From: Pseudomonas sp. Irchel s3f7
Lineage (GTDB): Bacteria > Pseudomonadota > Gammaproteobacteria > Pseudomonadales > Pseudomonadaceae
Direction of reading: 5' to 3'
Length of the DNA stretch: 54,268 bases
Assembly: GCF_900187615.1 (NCBI RefSeq)
Contig: NZ_FYDO01000039.1
Coordinates: 1 to 54,268, forward strand
Under the pieces are notes generated by a model, which worked only from the letters and a program-made list of their open reading frames with translations, was not told where the DNA came from and searched no databases. The position numbers and the translations under genes were made by a program. This document shows, in pieces, positions 16,475-24,571 of this stretch; position 1 is the stretch's first letter; each line of letters opens with the position of its first letter.

Positions 16475-17678
16475 CGCCCTGATCATCGACGCAGTCCGCA
16501 CCCCGATTGGCCGTTACGCCGGCGTCCTCAGCGGTGTGCGCGCCGACGACCTCGGCGCCGTACCCTTGCGCGAACTGCTGCGCCGTCACCCGCAAGTCGA
16601 CTGGACCTCGGTCGACGACGTGATCTACGGCTGCGCCAACCAGGCTGGCGAAGACAACCGCAACGTCGCACGCATGTCGGCGCTGCTGGCCGGGTTGCCG
16701 GTCAGCGTGCCGGGCACCACCCTCAATCGCCTGTGCGGTTCCGGGCTGGATGCCATCGGCACCGCCGCCCGCGCCATTCGCAGCGGCGAAACCGGCTTGA
16801 TGCTGGTGGGCGGCGTGGAATCCATGTCCCGCGCACCGCTGGTGATGGGCAAGGCCGAGCAGGCGTTTTCCCGGTCAGCCGAGATCTTCGACACCACCAT
16901 CGGCTGGCGCTTCGTCAATCCGCTGATGAAAAAGGCCTACGGCATCGACTCCATGCCAGAAACGGCAGAGAACGTCGCCGAACAGTTCAACATCTCCCGC
17001 GCCGATCAGGACGCCTTCGCCCTGCGCAGCCAGCAACGCGCCGCTGCCGCACAGGCCAACGGGCGTCTGGCCAAGGAAATCGTCGCGGTGGAAATTCCGC
17101 AGCGTAAAGGTCCGGCCAAAGTGGTCGAGCACGACGAACACCCCCGTGGCGACACCACGCTTGAGCAGCTGGCGAAACTCGGTACGCCGTTCCGCGAAGG
17201 CGGCAGCATTACCGCTGGCAATGCCTCCGGGGTTAACGACGGCGCTTGCGCATTGCTGCTGGCCAGCCCGGAAGTCGCCAAGCGTCACGGCCTGACCGCA
17301 CGGGGCCGCGTTGTCGCGATGGCCACCGCCGGCGTTGAACCACGGATCATGGGCATCGGTCCTGTCCCGGCCACGCGCAAAGTGCTGGAAGTGGCCAACC
17401 TGAGCCTGGCCGACATGGACGTGATCGAGCTCAACGAAGCCTTCGCCGCACAAGGTCTGGCGGTGCTGCGTGAACTGGGCCTGAGCGACACCGATCCACG
17501 GGTCAACCCCAACGGCGGCGCCATCGCCCTGGGTCATCCGTTAGGCATGAGCGGCGCACGCTTGGTCACCACCGCCCTGCACGAACTGGAAGAACGCAAT
17601 GGCCGTTACGCCCTGTGCACCATGTGCATCGGTGTCGGCCAGGGGATTGCGCTGATCATTGAGCGTCTATCCCACTAA
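16467..17678 (+). CDS. paaJ: 3-oxoadipyl-CoA / 3-oxo-5,6-dehydrosuberyl-CoA thiolase
   Basis: A thiolase of 403 residues, also close to PcaF of the beta-ketoadipate pathway. Cys90 in NRLCGSGLD is the acyl-accepting nucleophile, with His357 in ALGHPLGMSG and Cys387 in TMCIGVGQG completing the active site. It cleaves the two beta-keto-CoA intermediates to acetyl-CoA and finally succinyl-CoA. It overlaps paaI and is followed by two hairpins before paaK. Confidence 0.93.
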   Translation: MNDALIIDAVRTPIGRYAGVLSGVRADDLGAVPLRELLRRHPQVDWTSVDDVIYGCANQAGEDNRNVARMSALLAGLPVSVPGTTLNRLCGSGLDAIGTAARAIRSGETGLMLVGGVESMSRAPLVMGKAEQAFSRSAEIFDTTIGWRFVNPLMKKAYGIDSMPETAENVAEQFNISRADQDAFALRSQQRAAAAQANGRLAKEIVAVEIPQRKGPAKVVEHDEHPRGDTTLEQLAKLGTPFREGGSITAGNASGVNDGACALLLASPEVAKRHGLTARGRVVAMATAGVEPRIMGIGPVPATRKVLEVANLSLADMDVIELNEAFAAQGLAVLRELGLSDTDPRVNPNGGAIALGHPLGMSGARLVTTALHELEERNGRYALCTMCIGVGQGIALIIERLSH

Positions 17679-17690
17679 AGAATCGCGATT

Positions 17691-17749
17691 CCCAAGGAGC
17701 CGAGAGGTATCCTTGGGGCATGCACTCAAAGCCCTTGCGCAAAAGGGCT
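17691..17749 (+). other. Two tandem hairpins between paaJ and paaK
   Basis: CCCAAGGA/TCCTTGGG (17691-17698 / 17710-17717) and AGCCCTT/AAGGGCT (17730-17736 / 17743-17749) form consecutive stems in the 99-bp gap. Neither has a T-run, so RNA processing or stability control is more likely than termination. Confidence 0.5.
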
Positions 17750-17777
17750 GGAACACAAAAACAATTCGAGTGAACAC

Positions 17778-19103
17778 ATGAACATGCCAATAGCCCAAGC
17801 CGTGCTGAATCCTGTGCTGGACCCGCTGGAAACCGCCAGCATCGACGAGCTGCGCCAGCATCAGCTGGAGCGTCTGCGCTGGAGCCTGAACCACGCCTAC
17901 AACAACGTGCCGCTGTACCGTCAGCGTTTCGATGCGCTGGGCGTGCACCCCGATGACATCAAGTCCCTCGACGACCTGGCGAAATTCCCTTTCACCACCA
18001 AGGCCGACCTGCGCGACAACTATCCCTACGGCATGTTTGCCGTGCCAATGAACGACATCGTGCGCCTGCACGCATCCAGCGGCACCACCGGCAAACCGAC
18101 CGTGGTCGGCTACACCCAGAACGACATCGACACCTGGGCCAACGTGGTGGCGCGTTCGATCCGCGCCGCCGGTGGCCACCGTGGCGACAAGGTGCACATT
18201 TCCTACGGCTACGGCCTGTTCACCGGCGGCCTCGGCGCGCACTACGGCGCTGAACGCCTGGGTTGCACGGTGATTCCGATGTCCGGCGGCCAGACCGAAA
18301 AACAAGTACAGCTGATCAAGGATTTCCAGCCGGACATCATCATGGTCACGCCGTCCTACATGCTCAACATCGCCGATGAAATCGAGCGCCAGGGCATCGA
18401 CCCGCACAAACTGGCCCTGCGCCTGGGTATCTTCGGCGCCGAGCCGTGGACCGCCGAACTGCGCAGCGCCATCGAGAACCGCCTGGGCATTACGGCGCTG
18501 GATATTTACGGCCTCTCGGAAATCATGGGGCCGGGTGTCGCCATGGAATGCGCCGAAACCAAGGACGGCCCGACCATCTGGGAAGACCACTTCTACCCGG
18601 AAATCATTGACCCGGTCACCGGCGAAGTGCTGCCGGACGGACAGATGGGCGAACTGGTGTTCACCTCATTGAGCAAAGAAGCCCTGCCGATGATCCGCTA
18701 CCGCACCCGCGACCTGACGCGCCTGCTGCCGGGCACCGCACGGCCGATGCGGCGCATCGACAAGATCACCGGGCGCAGCGATGACATGCTGATCATTCGT
18801 GGCGTTAACGTGTTTCCGACGCAGATCGAGGAACAGGTTCTCAAAGTTAAACAACTTGCCGAATGCTATGAGATCCATCTGTATCGCAATGGCAACCTGG
18901 ACAGCGTGGATGTGCATGTCGAGCTCAAGGCTGAGCACCAGCATCTGACCGAGGAACAGCAGAAGGCTGTTTGCGGGGAGCTGAGCAAGCACATCAAGAC
19001 GTACATCGGGATCAGCTCGCGGATTGTTTTGCAGCCGTTTCATTCGATCAAACGGTCGGAGGGCAAGGCTTGCCACGTGTTGGATAAACGTCCTAAAGCA
19101 TGA
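17778..19103 (+). CDS. paaK: Phenylacetate-CoA ligase
   Basis: An AMP-forming acyl-CoA ligase of 441 residues that activates phenylacetate to phenylacetyl-CoA, the first committed step and the source of the PaaX inducer. The nucleotide-binding loop HASSGTTGKPTVVGYT lies at about residues 98-113, the GLSEIMGPG substrate-pocket loop is central, and the C-terminal lid begins after the hinge near DKITGRSDDMLIIRG. Last gene of paaFGHIJK, with a strong terminator downstream. Confidence 0.95.
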   Translation: MNMPIAQAVLNPVLDPLETASIDELRQHQLERLRWSLNHAYNNVPLYRQRFDALGVHPDDIKSLDDLAKFPFTTKADLRDNYPYGMFAVPMNDIVRLHASSGTTGKPTVVGYTQNDIDTWANVVARSIRAAGGHRGDKVHISYGYGLFTGGLGAHYGAERLGCTVIPMSGGQTEKQVQLIKDFQPDIIMVTPSYMLNIADEIERQGIDPHKLALRLGIFGAEPWTAELRSAIENRLGITALDIYGLSEIMGPGVAMECAETKDGPTIWEDHFYPEIIDPVTGEVLPDGQMGELVFTSLSKEALPMIRYRTRDLTRLLPGTARPMRRIDKITGRSDDMLIIRGVNVFPTQIEEQVLKVKQLAECYEIHLYRNGNLDSVDVHVELKAEHQHLTEEQQKAVCGELSKHIKTYIGISSRIVLQPFHSIKRSEGKACHVLDKRPKA

Positions 19104-19120
19104 CTGCTGCACCCTTTATG

Positions 19121-19147
19121 GCCCCGCTTATTGCGGGGTTTTTTTTG
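19121..19147 (+). terminator. Rho-independent terminator after paaK
   Basis: Stem CCCCGC/GCGGGG (19122-19127 / 19133-19138) followed by eight T residues. Confidence 0.9.
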
Positions 19148-19164
19148 GGTTTCGTGTGTATATC

Positions 19165-19465
19165 CGTTTCTTCGGTAACGGCCGCCAATGGTTCCGCTCT
19201 TACAGCGGGTCACTTGGAAAAGCCCCAAGTAACCAAGGGCTCTTGCCCCTGACATTCGGTGCCTCGCCGTGGCTCGGCATGCCCTCGCTCCGGTCCTGCT
19301 CCGTGGGCCCGCCGCCATCGGCCATCCATGGCCGGGGGCGGCTAACCCGGCATCCATGCCGGGTTACCCACTGCGCAGAACCTCCACTCGGCCTCACGAG
19401 GGGGCGTACACCGCAAAAGCGCCCGAGGCGGCCTACCGGCCGGCCTGGTTCTGATGCGTACGCGC
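19165..19465 (-). repeat. Long dispersed intergenic repeat (copy oriented on the minus strand)
   Basis: About 300 bp beginning with TTCGGTAACGGCCGCC and containing CGCTCTTACAGCGGGTCAC, CAAGTAACCAAGGGCTCTTG and a perfect AACCCGGCAT-N2-ATGCCGGGTT stem. It is the reverse complement of the units at 40.1-41.3 kb and matches 53.82-54.12 kb in the same orientation. No credible gene lies inside it. Confidence 0.75.
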
Positions 19466-19474
19466 CCCCCTGTA

Positions 19475-19562
19475 GGAGCTGTCGAGTGCAACGAGGCTGC
19501 GATCTTTTGACTCTGTTTTTTTACAGGCAGGATCAAAAGATCGCAGCCTTCGGCAGCTCCTA
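19475..19562. repeat. Inverted repeat with GGCTGCGATCTTTTGA arms
   Basis: TGTAGGAGCTGTCGAG at the left and GCCTTCGGCAGCTCCTACGG at the right enclose arms GGCTGCGATCTTTTGA / TCAAAAGATCGCAGCC. It belongs to the same family as the inverted repeat at 120-197. Confidence 0.7.
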
Positions 19563-19566
19563 CGGA

Positions 19567-19991
19567 GTGATACATCCGCGAGTTCAGGTCGGCTGTTGGG
19601 CCGCCATCGCTGGCAAGCCAGCTCCTACAGTTGATCGGCGTACCTCCACACTCCTCACCACTCATCAGGCCGAGCGTTAGCTCGCCTGCAGCTTTTGATC
19701 TCGGGAAAGTGATACATCCGCGAATTCAGGCCGGCTGTAAGGCCGCCATCGCTGGCAAGCCAGCTCCTACAGTTGATCGGCGTACACCCACGCTCTTCAC
19801 CACTCACCAGGCCGAGCGTTAGCTCGCCTTCCGCTTTTGATCTCGGGAAAGTGATACATCCGCGAATTCAGGTCGGCTGTTGGGCCGCCATCGCTGGCAA
19901 GCCAGCTCCTACAGTTGATTGGCGTACACCACGCTTCTCACCACTCATCAGGCCGAGCGTTAGCTCGCCTTTCGCTTTTGATCCACCCGCC
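19567..19991. repeat. Three tandem 142-bp direct repeats, each with a REP core
   Basis: Units start at 19567, 19709 and 19851, exactly 142 bp apart, each opening with GTGATACATCCGCGA. Each holds a REP core (GCTGGCAAGCCAGCTCCTAC) and a GCCGAGCGTTAGCTCGCC stem. Units differ at only a few bases, so the array is recent. Small open frames within it simply repeat unit by unit and are not genes. Confidence 0.8.
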
Positions 19992-20011
19992 CCCTCGGGA
20001 GGCTGAGTGGA

Positions 20012-20285
20012 GGTGTTCATCCGGGGATTGGCGCGCAGCGCCGTTCGACGCAGTCGAACTCATTGCATGTAGGTCGTAGCGAAGCAGACCGGAGGGCAAT
20101 GCCCCCGGATGAATGCCGGAGCGAAGGAAAGCCGAGCCTCAGCGAGGGGCCGTACGTAAGGGGCGAGACCTTTTGGTTACTTTTGGCTGGGCCGGCACTC
20201 CGGGCGTTTGCCAAAAGTGACCCGCTGTAAGAGCGGAACCATAAGTCGCCATTACCGCAGCAACGGATATGTACACCCCCCCAAA
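20012..20285 (+). repeat. Diverged copy of the long dispersed repeat upstream of paaA
   Basis: It ends with CCGCTGTAAGAGCGGAACC and ATTACCGCAGCAACGGATATG, the same terminus as the units at 40 kb and inverted relative to 19.17 kb. The 5' half is different (TGGCGCGCAGCGCCG, CGACGCAGTCGAACTC). Together with the preceding arrays it fills the 1.3 kb gap between paaK and paaA, which contains no credible gene. Confidence 0.65.
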
Positions 20286-20303
20286 AAAGCGACCCCCCAT
20301 CCA

Positions 20304-20371
20304 AAGCGATACAAAAAACAAATACGACACGTCATTTTGTGTTTGATATTAATTTCCGTATCGCTTATAAA
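20304..20371 (+). promoter_or_regulatory. paaA promoter with overlapping PaaX-type inverted repeat
   Basis: TTGATA (20343-20348) and TATAAA (20366-20371) are 17 bp apart, an excellent sigma-70 promoter. AAGCGATAC (20304-20312) and GTATCGCTT (20358-20366) are perfect 9-bp inverted repeats, the second lying over the spacer and -10. The CCGTATCGCTTATAA sequence resembles CGTATCACGTTATAG upstream of paaF. Widely spaced half-sites suggest repression by looping or by two PaaX dimers (inference). Confidence 0.65.
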
Positions 20372-20413
20372 GTTCTCCATGCCTCAGAACAGATTCAAGG
20401 CGGGAGAACAAAA

Positions 20414-21403
20414 ATGTACGCACAGCTCGTAGAAACAGGCGTCAAGCGCATCAAGGACCTCTCGGAAATGTCCGAAGAGGAACGCGCCTTCCAGGAAAAA
20501 ATCGATTCAGAAATCAAGATCGAAGCCAAGAACTGGATGCCAGATGCTTACCGCCAGACTTTGATCCGGCAGATTTCCCAGCACGCCCACTCCGAAATCG
20601 TCGGCATGCTGCCCGAAGGCAACTGGGTCACCCGCGCGCCAAGCCTCAAACGCAAACTGCAACTGATGGCCAAGATCCAGGACGAAGCCGGCCACGGCCT
20701 GTACCTGTACAGCGCCATGGAAACCCTCGGTGCCGACCGCGATGAAGAGATCGCCAAGCTGCACAGCGGCAAGGCCAAGTATTCGAGCATCTTCAATTAC
20801 CCGACGCTGAACTGGGCCGACATGGGCGCGGTGGGCTGGCTGGTGGATGGCGCGGCGATCGTCAACCAGGTGGTGCTGCAGCGTACGTCCTACGGCCCCT
20901 ACTCCCGGGCCATGGTGCGCATCTGCAAGGAAGAGAGCTTCCACCAGCGCCAGGGCTACGAAATCCTCCTGACCATGATGCGCCACGGTACCCAGGCGCA
21001 AAAAGACATGGTCCAGGACGCGATCAACCGCCTGTGGTGGCCGTCTCTGATGATGTTCGGCCCAAGCGACGAACACTCGCCGAACAGCGCGCAATCCATG
21101 GCCTGGAAGATCAAGCGCCAGAGCAACGACGAACTGCGCCAGCGCTTCATCGACCAGACCATTCCGCAGCTGGAGTTGCTGGGCTGCACCTGCCCAGACC
21201 CGGACCTTAAGTGGAACGCCGAAACCGGCCACTACGACTTCGGCGACATCCAGTGGAGCGAGTTCTACGAAGTGCTCAAGGGCAACGGCCCGTGCAACCA
21301 GGAACGCGTCACCACCCGCCGCAAGGCGATTGAAGACGGTGCCTGGGTTCGCGAAGCCGCCGTCGCCCACGCCCGCAAAAAACAAAACAAGAACGCCGCC
21401 TGA
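20414..21403 (+). CDS. paaA: Phenylacetyl-CoA 1,2-epoxidase catalytic subunit
   Basis: The 329-residue diiron oxygenase subunit of the PaaABCE complex, which epoxidises the aromatic ring of phenylacetyl-CoA using O2. Two helices carry the diiron motifs, KIQDEAGHGLYLY (E-x2-H) and CKEESFHQRQGYE (E-x2-H). ATG 20414 is chosen from the family N-terminus and the GGGAGA ribosome site. An A-rich AACAAAAA stretch (20407-20414) overlaps the start and fits the Crc/Hfq target pattern. First gene of paaABCDE. Confidence 0.95.
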   Translation: MYAQLVETGVKRIKDLSEMSEEERAFQEKIDSEIKIEAKNWMPDAYRQTLIRQISQHAHSEIVGMLPEGNWVTRAPSLKRKLQLMAKIQDEAGHGLYLYSAMETLGADRDEEIAKLHSGKAKYSSIFNYPTLNWADMGAVGWLVDGAAIVNQVVLQRTSYGPYSRAMVRICKEESFHQRQGYEILLTMMRHGTQAQKDMVQDAINRLWWPSLMMFGPSDEHSPNSAQSMAWKIKRQSNDELRQRFIDQTIPQLELLGCTCPDPDLKWNAETGHYDFGDIQWSEFYEVLKGNGPCNQERVTTRRKAIEDGAWVREAAVAHARKKQNKNAA

Positions 21404-21431
21404 GTCGGCCACCTGATGTGGAGTAACTGAA

Positions 21432-21713
21432 ATGTCCGAGTGGACCCTCTTCGAAGTTTTCGTGCGCAGCAAGCACGGCCTCAACCACAAGCACGTCGGT
21501 AGCGTGCATGCCGCCGACACCACCATGGCCATCGAGAACGCGCGCGAGCTGTACACCCGTCGCAGCGAAGGCGTGAGCCTGTGGGTGGTGCCTTCGGCGC
21601 TGATCACCGCCTCGTCGCCGGATGAAAAAGACCCGCTGTTCGATCCGTCGGACGACAAGGTTTACCGCCATGCCAGCTTTTACGAGCTGCCGGCCGAAGT
21701 CGGGCACATGTGA
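21432..21713 (+). CDS. paaB: Phenylacetyl-CoA epoxidase subunit PaaB
   Basis: A 93-residue small subunit of the epoxidase, with the conserved N-terminus EWTLFEVFVRSKHGLNHKHVGS. It has no catalytic centre and is thought to bridge PaaAC and the reductase PaaE. It lies 28 bp after paaA and 8 bp before paaC. Confidence 0.95.
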   Translation: MSEWTLFEVFVRSKHGLNHKHVGSVHAADTTMAIENARELYTRRSEGVSLWVVPSALITASSPDEKDPLFDPSDDKVYRHASFYELPAEVGHM

Positions 21714-21721
21714 GGTCGACC

Positions 21722-22483
21722 ATGGACAACAAGACTGATCTGATCGAATACCTGTTGCGCCTCGGCGACAGCGCCCTGATCCAGGGCCAGCGCCTGTGCC
21801 AATGGTGCGGCAAGGCCCCGGCACTGGAAGAAGAGCTGGCGCTGATGAACGTCGGCCTCGACCTGGTGGGCCAGGCGCGCAACTGGCTGGAATACGCCGC
21901 TGAACTGCTGGACGACGGCCGTAATGCCGATGACCTCGCATTCCGCCGCGACGAACGCGCTTATCGCAACCTGCTGCTGGTGGAACAACCCAACGGCGAC
22001 TTCGCGGTGACCATGCTCAAGCAGTTCCTCTACGACGCCTGGCACTTGCCGGTGGTGCAAGGTCTGAGCCAGTCCAGCGACGAACGCATCGCCGGGATCG
22101 CCGCCAAAGCCGTCAAGGAAGTGACCTATCACCTGCGCCGCTCCGGCGAATGGATCGAGCGCATGGGTGACGGCACCGAGGAAAGCCACAAGCGCATGCT
22201 CGCGGCAATCCCCGAAGTCTGGCGCTTCACCATCGAACTCATCGCCGCCGATGACAGTGAACAACGCTTGAACGCAGCCGGCATTACCCCGGACATCGCC
22301 AGCGTGGCTGCCCAATGGCAAGCCAAGGTCGAGCAGATTTTCACCAGCGCCACCCTGCCCGTGCCTGCCGCGCCGAGCTATTTCTACCTGAATGCTCGTA
22401 CCGGCCTGCACACCGAACACCTGGGCATTCTGCTGGCTGAAATGCAGTTCCTGCCACGAGCGTATCCCGATGCAACCTGGTGA
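21722..22483 (+). CDS. paaC: Phenylacetyl-CoA epoxidase structural subunit
   Basis: A 253-residue ferritin-like subunit that forms the stable heterodimer core with PaaA but lacks a full diiron site. The family signature LGDSALIQGQRLCQWCGKAP is near the N-terminus. ATG 21722, with GAGG 6 bp upstream, is preferred over an in-frame GTG 12 bp earlier. It overlaps paaD by 14 bp. Confidence 0.94.
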   Translation: MDNKTDLIEYLLRLGDSALIQGQRLCQWCGKAPALEEELALMNVGLDLVGQARNWLEYAAELLDDGRNADDLAFRRDERAYRNLLLVEQPNGDFAVTMLKQFLYDAWHLPVVQGLSQSSDERIAGIAAKAVKEVTYHLRRSGEWIERMGDGTEESHKRMLAAIPEVWRFTIELIAADDSEQRLNAAGITPDIASVAAQWQAKVEQIFTSATLPVPAAPSYFYLNARTGLHTEHLGILLAEMQFLPRAYPDATW

Positions 22484-23003
22484 TTTGATCGCCAGCGACC
22501 TCGGCGCCCGGCCGGCTCAACCGACCGACCTGGCGGCTGCGTGGGCGATTCTGTCTGAGATCATGGACCCGGAAGTGCCGGTGGTCAGCGTGGTTGACCT
22601 GGGCATCGTCCGCGACCTCGACTGGCAGGCCGGTCACCTTCACGTGGTGGTCACGCCGACCTACTCCGGTTGCCCGGCCACCGAAGTGATCGAGAGCGAC
22701 ATCCGCGAAGCGCTGGAACTCGCCGGATTCAAGGCGCCGCAACTGGAACGCAAATTGACCCCGGCCTGGACCACCGACTGGATCAGCGACAGCGGTCGCG
22801 AACGTCTGCGCGCCTACGGCATCGCACCGCCCGAGGGCAGCACCAGCAAGCGCAGCCTGCTCGGTGAAAGCCCGCAGGTTGTGTGCCCGCAGTGCGGCAG
22901 CGCCCACACCGAGGTGCTCAGCGAGTTTGGTTCCACCGCGTGCAAGGCGTTGTATCGCTGCGTCGATTGCCGGGAACCGTTCGACTATTTCAAGTGCATC
23001 TGA
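22470..23003 (+). CDS. paaD: PaaD, epoxidase-associated iron-sulfur maturation protein
   Basis: A 177-residue protein with an N-terminal MIP18/DUF59 domain (about residues 20-110: EIMDPEVPVVSVVDLGIVRD and PTYSGCPATEVIE) and a C-terminal zinc-ribbon-like cysteine set (CPQCG and CVDC). PaaD is needed for epoxidase activity in vivo, probably for iron-sulfur cluster assembly of the complex. The start overlaps the end of paaC. Confidence 0.93.
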   Translation: MQPGDLIASDLGARPAQPTDLAAAWAILSEIMDPEVPVVSVVDLGIVRDLDWQAGHLHVVVTPTYSGCPATEVIESDIREALELAGFKAPQLERKLTPAWTTDWISDSGRERLRAYGIAPPEGSTSKRSLLGESPQVVCPQCGSAHTEVLSEFGSTACKALYRCVDCREPFDYFKCI

Positions 23004-23037
23004 GCGGCGAATCGGCCGTCCCAGCTGGAGAATAACA

Positions 23038-24114
23038 ATGAGCAAATTTCACAGCCTGACCATCAAGGACGTGCGCGCCGAGACCCGTGACGCGGTGTCC
23101 ATCGCCTTCGAGATTCCGCAGGAATTGCAAGACAGCTTTCACTACACCCAAGGCCAGCACCTGGTGATGCGCACCCAACTGGACGGCGAAGAAGTTCGTC
23201 GATCCTATTCGATCTGCACCGGGGTCAACGACGGTGAGTTGCGTGTCGCCATCAAGCGTGTGGCGGGTGGGCGCTTCTCGGCGTTTGCCAACGAACAACT
23301 GAAAGCCGGACACACCCTGGAAGTGATGCCACCGGCCGGGCACTTCTGCGTTGAACTCGACCCGGCGCGCCATGGCAATTACCTGGCCGTGGCGGCAGGT
23401 AGCGGGATCACGCCGATCCTGTCGATCATCAAGACCACCCTGGAAACCGAGCCCCACAGCCGCGTCACGCTGCTATACGGCAACCGCTCCAGCTCCGGCG
23501 CGTTGTTTCGCGAGCAACTGGAAGATCTGAAAAACCGTTACCTGCAACGCCTGAACCTGATCTTCGTGTTCAGCCGCGAGCAGCAGGACGTCGACCTGTA
23601 CAACGGCCGGATCAACGCCGACAAGTGCGAGCAACTGTTCAGCCGCTGGCTCGACGTCAAGGCCCTCGACGCCGCGTTCATCTGCGGCCCGCAGGAAATG
23701 ACCGAGACCGTGCGCGACAGCCTCAAGGCCAAGGGCATGCAACCCGAGCGCATCCACTTCGAACTGTTCGCCGCCGCCGGCAGCGAGCAAAAACGCGAAG
23801 CCCGTGAGGCGGCGCGCCAAGTGGATTCAGCGGTGAGCCAGATCACCGTGATCAGCGACGGCCGCGCCCTGGCCTTCGACCTCCCGCGCAACAGCATGAG
23901 CATCCTCGACGCGGGTAACGAGCAAGGTGCGGAACTGCCCTACTCGTGCAAGGCCGGCGTGTGCTCGACCTGCAAGTGCAAGGTCATCGAAGGCGAAGTG
24001 GAAATGGACAGCAACCACGCCCTGGAAGACTACGAAGTGGCCGCCGGCTATGTGCTGTCGTGCCAGGCCTTCCCGATCAGCGACAAAGTGGTACTGGATT
24101 TCGATCAGCTCTGA
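23038..24114 (+). CDS. paaE: Phenylacetyl-CoA epoxidase reductase subunit
   Basis: A 358-residue reductase that feeds NADPH electrons to PaaAC. The N-terminal ferredoxin-NADP-reductase-like FAD domain (RRSYSICTG) and the NAD(P) domain (VAAGSGITPILSI) precede a plant-type [2Fe-2S] ferredoxin domain with Cys304, Cys309, Cys312 and Cys342. AATAACAA (23031-23038) directly in front of the ATG fits the Crc/Hfq motif. The domain layout is the same as in KshB-type reductases, the only such protein in the window. Confidence 0.95.
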   Translation: MSKFHSLTIKDVRAETRDAVSIAFEIPQELQDSFHYTQGQHLVMRTQLDGEEVRRSYSICTGVNDGELRVAIKRVAGGRFSAFANEQLKAGHTLEVMPPAGHFCVELDPARHGNYLAVAAGSGITPILSIIKTTLETEPHSRVTLLYGNRSSSGALFREQLEDLKNRYLQRLNLIFVFSREQQDVDLYNGRINADKCEQLFSRWLDVKALDAAFICGPQEMTETVRDSLKAKGMQPERIHFELFAAAGSEQKREAREAARQVDSAVSQITVISDGRALAFDLPRNSMSILDAGNEQGAELPYSCKAGVCSTCKCKVIEGEVEMDSNHALEDYEVAAGYVLSCQAFPISDKVVLDFDQL

Positions 24115-24129
24115 AAAGCAACACCTCCC

Positions 24130-24213
24130 TGTAGGAGCCGGCTTGCTGGCGATAAGGCCAATGATTTCACCGGTGATTTCACCGGCCTTATCGCCAGCAA
24201 GCCGGCTCCTACA
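24130..24213. repeat. REP doublet after paaE
   Basis: Inverted TGTAGGAGCCGGCTTGCTGG and CCAGCAAGCCGGCTCCTACA arms, with GGTGATTTCACC in the loop. It separates paaABCDE from the transport genes. Confidence 0.85.
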
Positions 24214-24262
24214 GGGGGAAAACCGTGGTCACCCCAAAAAAAACAAAAAAAGGACGCTACCC

Positions 24263-24571
24263 ATGAGCCCGCAAGAAGTAGAACTCATCCGCCAGCACCC
24301 GGATTTCATCCAGCTGGTTCGCCGTAAACAGAAGCTGTACTGGTCGCTGAGCCTGGCCATGCTGGTGATTTACTACGGCTTCGTGCTGCTGGTGGCTTTC
24401 TCCCCTTCTACCCTCGGCCAATCCCTGAACGGCGGCGTGACCACCGTGGGCATGCTGGTGGGTGTCGTCATTGTCGGGCTGGCCTTTGCGCTGACCGGGT
24501 TCTATGTCTATCGCGCCAACAACGTGATCGATCCGCTGAATGAAAAACTCAAGCAGGAGTGCGCCCGATGA
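24263..24571 (+). CDS. DUF485 inner-membrane protein (YjcH-like)
   Basis: A 102-residue protein with two transmembrane segments (about residues 27-50 and 62-85) and the DUF485 signature RRKQKLYWSLSLAMLVIYYGF. Homologues precede ActP-type solute symporters and are presumed accessory or regulatory subunits. The A-rich leader (AACAAAAA at 24242-24249) fits a Crc/Hfq site. Its stop overlaps the ATG of the permease gene (ATGA), showing tight coupling. Confidence 0.88.
   Translation: MSPQEVELIRQHPDFIQLVRRKQKLYWSLSLAMLVIYYGFVLLVAFSPSTLGQSLNGGVTTVGMLVGVVIVGLAFALTGFYVYRANNVIDPLNEKLKQECAR

Noticed and set aside
19567..19991. Possible CRISPR array (regular repeats)
   Set aside because: The 142-bp units are continuous and nearly identical without unique spacers, and no cas gene is present.
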